A stretch of DNA of 64,000 bases, taken from Bacillota bacterium (lineage in GTDB: Bacteria > Bacillota > Clostridia > Peptostreptococcales > Anaerovoracaceae). The stretch is from positions 136,327-200,326 of the forward strand of contig JAEEGU010000051.1 in assembly GCA_016280485.1 (NCBI GenBank), written 5' to 3'. The position numbers and the translations under genes are program-made. Below the pieces are notes generated by a model, which was not told the origin of the DNA, made no database searches, and worked only from the letters and a program-made list of their open reading frames with translations. Shown here in pieces: positions 55,903 through 64,000 of the stretch. Position 1 is the stretch's first letter. The number at the start of each line of letters is the position of its first letter.

Positions 55903-57825
55903 CTACTTGATCCCCAATTTTAGCGTAAAGAATTCAGCCGTTTCCTCCAGAACCCCATCCCGGAACGGGGATTCCATCTTTGCGTCCTCCATCACCTGTT
56001 GAACGCCTGCGTCATAGCTCCGGTCCAGCAGGCGGAAGTACGCGGCAACACCCGCGCCCTTCTCTTCCGCCTCCAAGCGATAGACCTGGAGCGCCGTCTC
56101 AGCGGAGACGCAGTAGCTGATGATATAATAGGGCACTTCAAAGAAATGCAACACGTCAATCCAGGACTGGGAATAGTAGAAGTCAAATCCCTGTTCGTAT
56201 AATCCATAGTCTTTGCAGCACTGCCGATATAGGTCGTTGATCTTCTCCAGGGTGATTTCATCCGGGTCCAACGCGTATACTCTGGACTCAAAATCAGCGT
56301 AGGCACCCTGATAGACGAAGGTTTGCAGGGTATCCAGAAGATTCTTCTTCAAGAGCGTGTTCTTTTCCTTTTCCGAGAGCGTATCCGTATAGGTCAAGGC
56401 AAGAAACTCCATGGCCTGGGAGAAGGTCTCCGCGGTTTCAAGATCTTCATTGGCGCCGTAGTTGTAGTAGGAGTCTGTAAAGTGGCCGAACTCATGAGAG
56501 AAAGTGGTGTAATCCTTGCTGTCTCCCCTGGAATTCAGGAACACAAACGGCGCCTCGTAATCATACAGGTAGGTTTGGAAGGAAGCCTCCAGCTTCCGGG
56601 GGGATTTACCGATATCGCAAAGGTCGTAGGCGGTCATAAAGCGGTACGCGTCAAAAACAGTGCCGCCGATGTTTTGCGCGGCAGATTCCAGCATATTCCG
56701 CAGGGACTCCTCCGACGCGTCGTCATAGTCCAGCCAGGCAAGAGACAGATCCGCGTTCGCACGATTCAAAACCGGGAGAAGATGCGTCCGAATTCCCTCC
56801 AGGAAGGCAGACCCCTGCTCCGGCGTGTAATCTCGGCCATAGGTCATATCATAGCTGTAATCCGCGTAGCTGTCGTAATCCAGGGCAGCCGCAAGCTGCT
56901 GGCGGACCTTGACCAGACGGACATACACGTCGCCCACGGCAGCGTTATACTGCTCGTAATATGCCGTCAACGCGCCAATATACTCGCTGTAGTTGTTGGT
57001 TTCCATCCACTCGTCCAGAGATTTAGTTTTCCCCTGATATGTGACCTGAATGTCGGCGGTGAGATCCCGATACTCGGTCAGCAGCGCAGCCTCCTCCTGA
57101 GAAAGGCGGAGATACTCCGGATTCGTATAGACCTCGTAATCATCGTATTTGTCAAAGAAGCCTTCGGTAAAGTAGAGCTTTTCCAGTTCCTTCCTGCTGG
57201 GAGAAGCCGCAAAAGCCTTGTAAAGGGCTTCGAGCTTTTCCTCCAGGTTTGGCGCCTCGCTTTCACAGTAGTCGTACTCGTCCTGATAGTAGTTTCTGGT
57301 AGTATCCAAACTGTACAGGACGTTCGCCAAAGAATCCATGGAATAGAAGCTGATATAGCCATCATAGAGCTTGTAAAACTCTGAGAGCAGGCTCTCCGCG
57401 TCCGTACTATTCGCCGCACGCTGTGTCAAGCTGTCAAACTCCGCGTAGAGCTTCTCCACGTCAGGTCGGACGTAGTTCATTTCAGAGAACGGCACCATGG
57501 CCACCGGCTCATCCGGCAGATAATCCCTCTGACCGGCATTCTGCCAGCGAATCAATGCCGTGTCGTTGGGATCAACGGTGAATTCCGTCGTCCCCGTCGG
57601 CTCCGTTGAAGGAGTTTCGGCAGTGGAAGAGGGCTCCGGGGAAGGCAGTTCTGTCGGCTTTGTTGTGGTCTCCACCGGAGGCTTCGTTTCCAAATGCGAC
57701 GAAGTCGGCGCAGTTGTGTCTATTGGAACAGCCGGAAAGACTCCCGGGCCGACACAGCTGGAAAGAAGCAGGGAAAACATCAGCAACAATGACAGAAGAC
57801 AGGCCAATCGATTTCTTTTTTTCAT
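55903..57825 (-). CDS. M3-family metallopeptidase lipoprotein
   Basis: A 640-residue protein. A lipoprotein signal (LLSLLLMFSLLLSSC) is followed by a Thr/Glu/Pro-rich linker to ~residue 85. The rest is an M3/oligoendopeptidase domain with YTTFSHEFGHFTDSYYNYG (~442, HExxH). It is the extracellular, membrane-anchored relative of pepF; its likely job is extracellular peptide breakdown. Confidence 0.85.
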   Translation of the reverse strand: MKKRNRLACLLSLLLMFSLLLSSCVGPGVFPAVPIDTTAPTSSHLETKPPVETTTKPTELPSPEPSSTAETPSTEPTGTTEFTVDPNDTALIRWQNAGQRDYLPDEPVAMVPFSEMNYVRPDVEKLYAEFDSLTQRAANSTDAESLLSEFYKLYDGYISFYSMDSLANVLYSLDTTRNYYQDEYDYCESEAPNLEEKLEALYKAFAASPSRKELEKLYFTEGFFDKYDDYEVYTNPEYLRLSQEEAALLTEYRDLTADIQVTYQGKTKSLDEWMETNNYSEYIGALTAYYEQYNAAVGDVYVRLVKVRQQLAAALDYDSYADYSYDMTYGRDYTPEQGSAFLEGIRTHLLPVLNRANADLSLAWLDYDDASEESLRNMLESAAQNIGGTVFDAYRFMTAYDLCDIGKSPRKLEASFQTYLYDYEAPFVFLNSRGDSKDYTTFSHEFGHFTDSYYNYGANEDLETAETFSQAMEFLALTYTDTLSEKEKNTLLKKNLLDTLQTFVYQGAYADFESRVYALDPDEITLEKINDLYRQCCKDYGLYEQGFDFYYSQSWIDVLHFFEVPYYIISYCVSAETALQVYRLEAEEKGAGVAAYFRLLDRSYDAGVQQVMEDAKMESPFRDGVLEETAEFFTLKLGIK

Positions 57826-57840
57826 GTGAGCTCTCCTTTG

Positions 57841-58608
57841 TCAGTTAAATAGTCTCAAAAGGGCATTGTATGCAACGGGGCTGCCTGCAAGTACGCCGCA
57901 CTTGTGGAGCAGGTCCAATTCTCTGCCGTCCATCTGCGACACCGTACAGCCCGCCTCCCGGGCAATCAAGGAGCCTGCCGCGTAATCCCAGGGGCTGAGC
58001 CTGCATTCAAAAAACACGCCTGCCCGGCCAGCGGCCAAATAGCAGAGATCCAGGGCGGCAGACCCAAAGCGGCGAATGTCCTGCACCACCGGAAAAGCCA
58101 AATTGAACAGGCGAAGGGTTTCCGGCACAAGCTCCCGATAGTACAGTGCGGAACCGAAAATCAACAGGCTGTGCTCCAGCGGGTGATCCTGACAGTGAAT
58201 CGGAAGTCCGTTCAGAAACGCCCCATTCCCCCGCTGCGAGGCATACAGTTCGCCGTCATAGGGGTTGTAAACTACGCCGAATTCCATTTGACCGTTGTGG
58301 GCCAGGCCAATGCTGACGCAGCTGTTGCGGAAACCCTGCACAAAATTTGTGGTTCCATCGATGGGATCAACAATAAAAAGCCATTCCTTTTGGGAAAGGT
58401 CTTCCCTGCTTTCTTCCTCCTCCCCAAGAAAGCCCGCGCCCGGAAGCAGCGTAAGCAGTTCCTTGCGCAAGTAGTCCTGGACCAGAAGGTCATATTTGGT
58501 AACCAAATCCCGTGGACCGGATTTTTCCCGGACTGATTCCTCCACATCACGGGCGGAAAGCAGAATCTTACCGGCCTTCTGAATGACATCGCTCAACTCT
58601 TTCAGCAT
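57841..58608 (-). CDS. Inositol monophosphatase family protein
   Basis: A 255-residue protein. GFLGEEEE (~63), FIVDPIDGTTNFVQG (~83) and SPWDYAAGSLIAREAGC (~206) are the three metal/phosphate signatures of SuhB/IMPase enzymes. ATG at 58608 behind GAAGGAAA. It dephosphorylates inositol phosphates or similar substrates. Confidence 0.9.
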   Translation of the reverse strand: MLKELSDVIQKAGKILLSARDVEESVREKSGPRDLVTKYDLLVQDYLRKELLTLLPGAGFLGEEEESREDLSQKEWLFIVDPIDGTTNFVQGFRNSCVSIGLAHNGQMEFGVVYNPYDGELYASQRGNGAFLNGLPIHCQDHPLEHSLLIFGSALYYRELVPETLRLFNLAFPVVQDIRRFGSAALDLCYLAAGRAGVFFECRLSPWDYAAGSLIAREAGCTVSQMDGRELDLLHKCGVLAGSPVAYNALLRLFN

Positions 58609-58739
58609 CGCATTTCCTTCTTGTCTCAATTATGATGCCCTATTATATCTTATTTTCTCCAGAAAATCAAGAAAAGCGACAATTGAATCCGCAATTCTGT
58701 GCATTGAAACAAATATGCTTTGGATTAGAATAAATCAAA

Positions 58740-58774
58740 CCGTGACCCGGAAATCATCCAAGTCACGGTTTTGA
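58740..58774. terminator. Hairpin terminator
   Basis: A 7-bp stem CCGTGAC / GTCACGG with TTTT after it on the plus strand and TTTGATTT on the minus strand. Confidence 0.6.
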
Positions 58775-58817
58775 CCTCATTTAGCGAAAAGGTCGAAATG
58801 CGCACTTTCTCTTTTTC

Positions 58818-59057
58818 TCATCTTACAAACGGCGCCATATATTCCTCGTTGATTTCTCGCATCTCCTTCAATCCGTCGATATATGGCTGATAAATGCTTT
58901 CGATTCGACCACCGCCTCGGTTTTCATAGCCGGAGCAGAACTCACAGTCGATGCCGCAGCTGCCCCAGAGCGCCTGATAAACAATTTGTTTCCGTTCCTC
59001 CCGCGTAGTATCCTTGTCTGGTTGAAAAAATGCTTGACACGATGTCTGCGCAGGAAG
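58818..59057 (-). pseudogene. Truncated conserved small-protein gene without a start codon
   Basis: The minus-strand frame that ends at 58818 reads QALWGSCGIDCEFCSGYENR, then GGGRIESIYQPYIDG and EINEEYMAPFV. This is clearly protein-like, with Cys spacing suggestive of metal binding. The frame opens after a TGA at 59058-59060 and has no ATG, GTG or TTG before the conserved part; CGGGAGGAAC precedes only an ATT. It is probably a gene whose 5' end has been lost. Confidence 0.5.
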
Positions 59058-59084
59058 TCATGGATCACGGATCATAATGGATAC

Positions 59085-59230
59085 AGAGTTCCAAACTCAG
59101 AGTGTCACTGTGAGCACCGCGAAGAATCCGCAGTCCCTGTCTCCTATTTCTCATTGCTCGGTGCCTTTTGCCGGATCCCGAATCCCTGCGTAAGCTCAAT
59201 AAGTTCACTGGATCCCCAGTTTGATCCATA
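59085..59230. repeat. Degenerate dispersed-repeat remnant
   Basis: The stretch around GTGTCACTGTGAGCACCGCG and AATCCGCAGTCCC translates to ECHCEHREESAVP-type words, which are typical of REP/MITE-like palindromic repeats in Clostridia. No gene lies between 59058 and 59394. Confidence 0.35.
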
Positions 59231-59325
59231 AGTCTAAAAAGTATTCCCGTTTCTTTCAACAATCATTCAATGCCTCGAAGCAATATCGCTCAGTTTGAAA
59301 ACTGGAAGAATGCTTCTAAAATCCA

Positions 59326-59354
59326 TTGACATAGTAGGTCAGTGGCAATAAAAT
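59326..59354 (+). promoter_or_regulatory. Promoter of tcdA
   Basis: TTGACA (59326-59331), 17 bp, TAAAAT (59349-59354), ~40 bp before the tcdA start. Confidence 0.65.
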
Positions 59355-59394
59355 ATCAACAAAAATTTCTATTGAGGAATTGTGAGGCATTTGT

Positions 59395-60153
59395 ATGTTA
59401 AATCAATTTTTCAAGAACACAGTTGCTGATTGGTCAAGAGGGGCTTGCATCACTTCAGCACGCCCGAGTTGCGATATTTGAATCGGCGGCGTTGGCGGTT
59501 ATGCCGTGGAAGGACTGGTCAGAAGCGGGATCGGCACGATTGACCTGATCGACGATGACCGGGTCTGCCTGACCAACCTGAATCGGCAGCTCCATGCCAC
59601 CAGAAAAACCGTCGGGAAATATAAGGTGAATGTTACTGCGGAACGTATTTATGAAATCAACCCGGACTGTGTTGTGCGAACCCACAAAACTTTTTTTACA
59701 CCCGAAACAGCCATGCGGTTTGATTTCCCAGAGTACGACTACATCATTGACGCAATTGATACCGTCACGGGAAAGCTGGAGCTTGTCACGCAGGCAGCTG
59801 CGGCTGGAACACCGATTATCAGCAGCATGGGAGCCGGAAACAAGCTGGACCCCGCTGCCTTTGTGGTGGCAGATACATATGAGACCTCTGTTTGCCCGCT
59901 GGCCCGCGTCATGCGACGGGAGCTGAAAAAGCGTGGAATTGATGAGCTAAGGGTCGTTTACTCAAAGGAAAAACCTATGAAGCCGCTGGACGACCCCTCC
60001 ATCAGCTGCCGTCAGCACTGTATCTGCCCGCCGGGGACAGAAAGAAAAAGTACCGAACGCCGGGATATTCCGGGCGCTGTCGCCTTTGTACCTTCTGTGG
60101 TGGGTCTGATTATCGCCGGAAAGGTCATAAAAGATTTGATAAATCCGAAATAA
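59395..60153 (+). pseudogene. tcdA: tcdA (tRNA threonylcarbamoyladenosine dehydratase) with two compensating frameshifts
   Basis: From 59481 to 60153 the product is a textbook TcdA/CsdL: IGGVGGYAVEGLVRSGIGT, DLIDDDRVCLTNLNRQ, DAIDTVTGKLELV, ISSMGAGNKLDP, SISCRQHCICPPG. The N-terminus (LNQF SRTQLLIGQEGLASLQHARVAIF) is also present but split: T5 at 59407-59411 has one T too many, and one G is missing after 59480 (TTTGAATC for TTTGGAATC), creating TGA. The two errors cancel, leaving a stop in the first 30 codons. Sequencing error in the T-run or true decay; a start at 59506 would lack the ATP-binding loop. Confidence 0.75.
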
Positions 60154-60183
60154 TTAGAATTGGCAAAAAGTTATAAAAAAATA

Positions 60184-60212
60184 TTGCTATTTTGTTAGAA
60201 ATCTGTTATATT
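60184..60212 (+). promoter_or_regulatory. Promoter of the large protease gene
   Basis: TTGCTA, 17 bp, TATATT, ~105 bp before the start codon. Confidence 0.5.
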
Positions 60213-60317
60213 TATTAGACGAAATCGAACTGTGTGAACTATACTGAATACTCGTGAAATAGATGCAATCAATGCGTCTGAAAGCGGCACATAGTTTGAG
60301 AAAGGAGAATGAACGCA

Positions 60318-63300
60318 ATGAAACAGTTTCCCAAGCGTTTGGCTTCTCTCCTGATGGTACTTGCTCTTGTACTTGGACTCTTCCCCGTTATGAGCTTTGC
60401 CGCCGAAGAGAAAGCCGCACCCGAAACGGAAGAGCCGTTCTACGGCTACATTCCCACGCCCCACATCGGTACCCGCGCTACTACGGACGCCTACCTCCGC
60501 GGCGAAAGAGAAGGCGTCGACTATTTCCGCACTGGCGAACCCGCGAAAGACCTTCCCTCCAAATACGACAGCCGTGACTACAATCTCGTTACATCTGTCA
60601 AGAATCAGAACCCCTACGGCTCCTGCTGGGCCCACGCCGCGGTGGGCAGCATTGAGAGCTACATGATCAAGTACGGCATCCCTGTCGGAACCGGCACCCC
60701 CGCTACCACCAGTCTGAACCTCTCCGAGACCCAGCACTGCTGGTTCAACTACACCTACGCCTACGATGCGGAGGGCATGCTGACCGGCGACAAGTCCACT
60801 CCTTCCGACACCTGCCTGGATCAGGGCGGCAACGGCGAAATGTCCGCCTACACACTGATGCGCTGGGCCGGCGCCGCGGACGAGTCCACCCCCGCCCTGG
60901 CTTACAGCAACGCCAGCACTGTAAACTACAACGGTCTGAACAGCCAGTACGCCTATGATTACAATGTCTGCCACGTTCAGAACACCTATTGGCTCCCCGC
61001 CCCCAACATTGACGCTGTCAAGCAGGCCATCATGGAATTCGGCGCGGGCAATATCAGCTATTATGAGACAGGCGCTGCCCGTCCCTATATCTGCACCATC
61101 GACAACACCAGCCAGGAAAGCCCCAACCACAAGTGGTCCAACCACGCCATCACACTGATTGGCTGGGACGACAGCATTCCCGCCAACAAGTTCTATCCCA
61201 ATACTCCCTCTCATCCCGGCGCCTGGATCTGCAAGAACAGCTGGGGTACCGGCGAGTTTGACAACGGCTACTGCTACATTTCCTACGAAGACACCACCGT
61301 GCTCGAGGGCTATATCTACTTCTACGATGCGGAGGCAATCGACAACTACGAGCACAACTACCAGTACGACGGCACCTGCAACGTAGTCTGCTACGGCAAG
61401 GGCTGGAACAACAACATAGGCTACTACGAAGGCTTTGCCAACAATACCAAGGTTGCTAACGTGTTTGAGTCCCATGGTGCCGAAACCCTGGAAGCGATTT
61501 CCTTCTGCAACTGGGACGAGGATCTGGACTACACCGTCGAAATCTACAAGAATCCTACCGAAGGCAATCCTTCCTCCGGCACCCTTGTGGCTACCAAGTC
61601 CGGCAACTTCCCCTTCTCTGGCTATTATACCGTGAAGCTGGACAGCCCCGTCACCCTGGGCTACGGCGACAACTTCTCCGTGGTCATTACTCAGAGCGTC
61701 CCTGTAGCCGATGACAACGGCGCATACGTCCACACGCCCTATGACGCCACCTTTAATAATGCGGACGTCATCAGCTGGTGCAGCTTTGTCCATGCCAATC
61801 ACGGCAACACCTCCTACTACAAGGAGCCCAACGGCAACTGGACTGACTGCCCGGAGAACGGCGACTACCGCATCAAGGCCTACACCAACGACGTTCATTT
61901 CAACGTCGAGGCCGTGGCCAACAATTCCGCTTGGGGCACCCTGACCGTCAACGGCACCAAGATCACCGCTGAGCCTTCCGAAGGCTACTACGTGGCCGGT
62001 TACGAAGTCGTCAGCGGCACTGCTACCGCCACCATCAACATCAACACGATCAACGTCTCCCCCACCTCTGACTGCGTGATCCGCATCATCTTCGCCCCCA
62101 AGCCCACCTACAACGTCACCTACATGGCCTCCGGCACCCTGGAGAGCCAGCAGTCCGCTCAAATCTACGACGTCATCACCCTTCCCACCACCATCGGTCT
62201 TACTGTGGAAGGCTGGACCTTCTCCGGCTGGACGGATACTCCTGTTCCCGAAGAGACCACCGACAAGCCCGTCCTTTACCTCCCCGGCGCGGACTACATG
62301 GTCTTTGACAACACCGTTCTCTACGCCGTCTTCACCCGTGTGGAAGGCAGCACCGAGCTGGTCTATGAATGCCTGATCAACGCTCCTGAGGATTGGGAAG
62401 GCAACTATGTGATTACCTACGGCACCTCCACAAATCTGGAAGCCTTCAAGGGCATCAGCGGCGGCAACCTCTACGAGCAGGCCAATAATGGCAGTACGAT
62501 CGGCTACGCCTCCACCGGCATGTCTCTGATTGACGGCTACCTTCACAACGCTGCCGACGGTTTCATCTGGCAAATCGCCGCCCAGGGAAACGGTTACACC
62601 ATCCGCAACAAAGGCAACAACACTTATTTGGGATGCAGCGACACTTATCTGACCAGCATTGCGTCCTACAACGCGAACAAGTGCACCTGGAGCCTTGATT
62701 ATGATCTTTACAAGGGCGCTACTCGTGCCACAAACACCGAAGGCGGTACCAACACCCAGTACCCCTACTTCTCTCACAGCACCCAGGGCAGCTACTTCGT
62801 TATGAACAGCGAGAATGGCTTTGCCCAGTCGCCTCCTCAATTCTGGAAGGAAACCACCCTTTCCACCACCTACTACTGGACCGATCCCATCATCGGCGAA
62901 CATGACCACGTGCTGAACCACATCGAGGCTGCTGCCGCCACCTGCACGGAGAACGGCAACATCGAGCACTGGAAGTGCAGCATCTGCGGTCTCTGCTTCT
63001 CCGACGCCAACGGCGAGAACCAGATTCCCGCCAGCTCTGTGGTAATTGAAGCCCTTGGCCACGATTACAATGCTGTTGTGACCGAGCCCACCTGCACCGA
63101 GGGCGGCTATACCACCCATACCTGCTCCCGCTGCGGTGACAGCTACACAGACTCCTATCAGGAAGCGAATGGTCATGACTATTATTGTGACGATACTGAT
63201 GTTGACCCGGATTTCGAGCATACCGGGCTTCTGACCTGGACCTGCACGAAATGCGATGCGACTGGTACAGTCGTTATTCCGAAGCTGAACGAAGAGGACT

Positions 63301-64000
63301 ATACCTATGTAGTAATCAGCGAACAGACCTGCACCACCCCCGGCGACTATGTGTACACCTGGAAGAACACTACCTACATTACGTTAATTTTCGAATTCAC
63401 CTATGATCCCTTGGGCCACGACTTCGGCGATTGGACTGTGACCACCGCCCCCACCTGCACCGAGGCCGGTGAAGAGACCCGGAACTGCTCCCGCTGCGAC
63501 GTCGTTGAGACCCGCACCGCGGAGGCCTTGGGCCACGACTACCAGGCTGTTGTCACCGAGCCCAACTGCACCGAGGCCGGCTTCACCACCTACACCTGCT
63601 CCCGCTGCAATGACACTTACACCGGCGACGAGACCGAGGCCCTGGGCCACGATTACACCGCTGTTGTGACCGAGCCCACTTGCACCGAGGTCGGCGGCAC
63701 CGTCTACACCTGCTCTCGCTGCGGCGACAGCTACACCGAGGGTGAGACCGAGGCTCTGGGACACGACTGGGGTGAGGGCACCGTGATTGCGGAGCCCAGC
63801 TATCAGGCCCCCGGCCAGCAGACCTTCACCTGCGCCCGCTGCGGCGAGACCAAGACCGAGGAGATTCCCCGGCTGCCGAACCCCTTCGAGGACGTCCACG
63901 ACGAGGACTTCTTCTTCAACCCCGTGATGTGGGCTCTGGATGAGACCGTCACCGGCGGCGTGGACGATACCCACTTCGCGCCGGAGCGGACCGTCATGCG
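60318..64000 (+). CDS. Very large secreted papain-like (C1A) cysteine protease with repeat domains (partial)
   Basis: At least 1,227 codons, open at the right edge. ATG at 60318 behind AAAGGAG. A signal peptide (LASLLMVLALVLGLFPVMSFA) precedes a C1A protease: NPYGSCWAHAAVGS (Cys ~101), SNHAITLIGWDD (His ~275), WICKNSWGTGEF (Asn ~305). An InlB-like Listeria-Bacteroides repeat follows (TVEGWTFSGW). From ~residue 860 come tandem ~25-30-residue units of the form TCTE..G..TYTCSRCGDSYT...LGHDY with a CxxC pair each. A start of an SLH-type cell-wall anchor (PFEDVHDEDFFFNPVMWALD) comes last. Confidence 0.88.
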   Translation, partial: MKQFPKRLASLLMVLALVLGLFPVMSFAAEEKAAPETEEPFYGYIPTPHIGTRATTDAYLRGEREGVDYFRTGEPAKDLPSKYDSRDYNLVTSVKNQNPYGSCWAHAAVGSIESYMIKYGIPVGTGTPATTSLNLSETQHCWFNYTYAYDAEGMLTGDKSTPSDTCLDQGGNGEMSAYTLMRWAGAADESTPALAYSNASTVNYNGLNSQYAYDYNVCHVQNTYWLPAPNIDAVKQAIMEFGAGNISYYETGAARPYICTIDNTSQESPNHKWSNHAITLIGWDDSIPANKFYPNTPSHPGAWICKNSWGTGEFDNGYCYISYEDTTVLEGYIYFYDAEAIDNYEHNYQYDGTCNVVCYGKGWNNNIGYYEGFANNTKVANVFESHGAETLEAISFCNWDEDLDYTVEIYKNPTEGNPSSGTLVATKSGNFPFSGYYTVKLDSPVTLGYGDNFSVVITQSVPVADDNGAYVHTPYDATFNNADVISWCSFVHANHGNTSYYKEPNGNWTDCPENGDYRIKAYTNDVHFNVEAVANNSAWGTLTVNGTKITAEPSEGYYVAGYEVVSGTATATININTINVSPTSDCVIRIIFAPKPTYNVTYMASGTLESQQSAQIYDVITLPTTIGLTVEGWTFSGWTDTPVPEETTDKPVLYLPGADYMVFDNTVLYAVFTRVEGSTELVYECLINAPEDWEGNYVITYGTSTNLEAFKGISGGNLYEQANNGSTIGYASTGMSLIDGYLHNAADGFIWQIAAQGNGYTIRNKGNNTYLGCSDTYLTSIASYNANKCTWSLDYDLYKGATRATNTEGGTNTQYPYFSHSTQGSYFVMNSENGFAQSPPQFWKETTLSTTYYWTDPIIGEHDHVLNHIEAAAATCTENGNIEHWKCSICGLCFSDANGENQIPASSVVIEALGHDYNAVVTEPTCTEGGYTTHTCSRCGDSYTDSYQEANGHDYYCDDTDVDPDFEHTGLLTWTCTKCDATGTVVIPKLNEEDYTYVVISEQTCTTPGDYVYTWKNTTYITLIFEFTYDPLGHDFGDWTVTTAPTCTEAGEETRNCSRCDVVETRTAEALGHDYQAVVTEPNCTEAGFTTYTCSRCNDTYTGDETEALGHDYTAVVTEPTCTEVGGTVYTCSRCGDSYTEGETEALGHDWGEGTVIAEPSYQAPGQQTFTCARCGETKTEEIPRLPNPFEDVHDEDFFFNPVMWALDETVTGGVDDTHFAPERTVM

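Noticed and set aside
60195..63221. A minus-strand open frame of about 1,000 codons
   Set aside because: It lies opposite the protease gene, is Val/Gly-rich without motifs or a ribosome binding site, and arises from the codon bias of the real plus-strand gene.

Overview
The window reads as DNA from a spore-forming gut Clostridium relative (probably Oscillospirales). The grounds are strong AGGAGG-type ribosome binding sites, frequent TTG/GTG starts, a CotJC spore-coat gene fragment, DegV, TspO, SdpI and pepF genes, and Clostridia-type surface proteins. Two unlike regions meet near position 38,366.

Positions 1 to about 38,350 belong to a conjugative plasmid or plasmid-derived integrative element, transcribed almost entirely on the minus strand. 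From left to right it carries: the start of a type I restriction subunit (HsdR); an anti-CRISPR operon headed by an AcrVA2-family protein; a strange 0.9-kb locus of tRNA-like and other structured RNAs plus a candidate small RNA with an anti-Shine-Dalgarno tract; a three-gene cassette (DUF2325 protein, unknown protein, EVE-like/Mrr nuclease) that looks like defence; a Rep_3-type initiator with about eighteen 22-bp iterons; DnaD, NYN-nuclease and other accessory genes; a type IV secretion system (VirB4, VirB3-like, S1-domain protein, VirD4, CHAP hydrolase, VirB6, two pilin-like proteins); an actin-type ParM/ParR pair; a primase; a probable annealing protein; a ParA/RHH pair beside a large TATTG repeat field; and a signal peptidase. 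No relaxase, VirB8 or site-specific recombinase of the element is visible, so these presumably lie beyond the left edge.

Many element promoters share one layout: TTGACA, exactly 17 bp, then TATAAT or TATACT, often preceded by CAGAG or GAAG. This suggests coordinated control of the anti-CRISPR, RNA, transfer, replication-associated and partition genes.

From about 38,366 on the DNA is chromosomal. It opens with the 3' two-thirds of cotJC, whose first ~60 codons are missing, so the element either interrupts this spore-coat gene or the contig is chimeric. After it come TspO, XerD, membrane proteins, tRNA-Ser(TGA), tRNA-Ser(GCT), DegV, tRNA-Val(CAC), a proline-iminopeptidase-like hydrolase, and tRNA-Pro(GGG) with two extra tandem copies of its 3' end. 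The rest holds an ArsR/SdpI/ABC operon, a PHP phosphatase, NAD synthetase, oligoendopeptidase F, an SPFH/zinc-ribbon protein, a CDP-alcohol phosphatidyltransferase, a CBS protein, an M3 lipoprotein peptidase, an inositol-phosphatase-like protein, a frameshifted tcdA, and a very large papain-like secreted protease that runs off the right edge.

All product names come from recognising motifs by eye; no database search was run.
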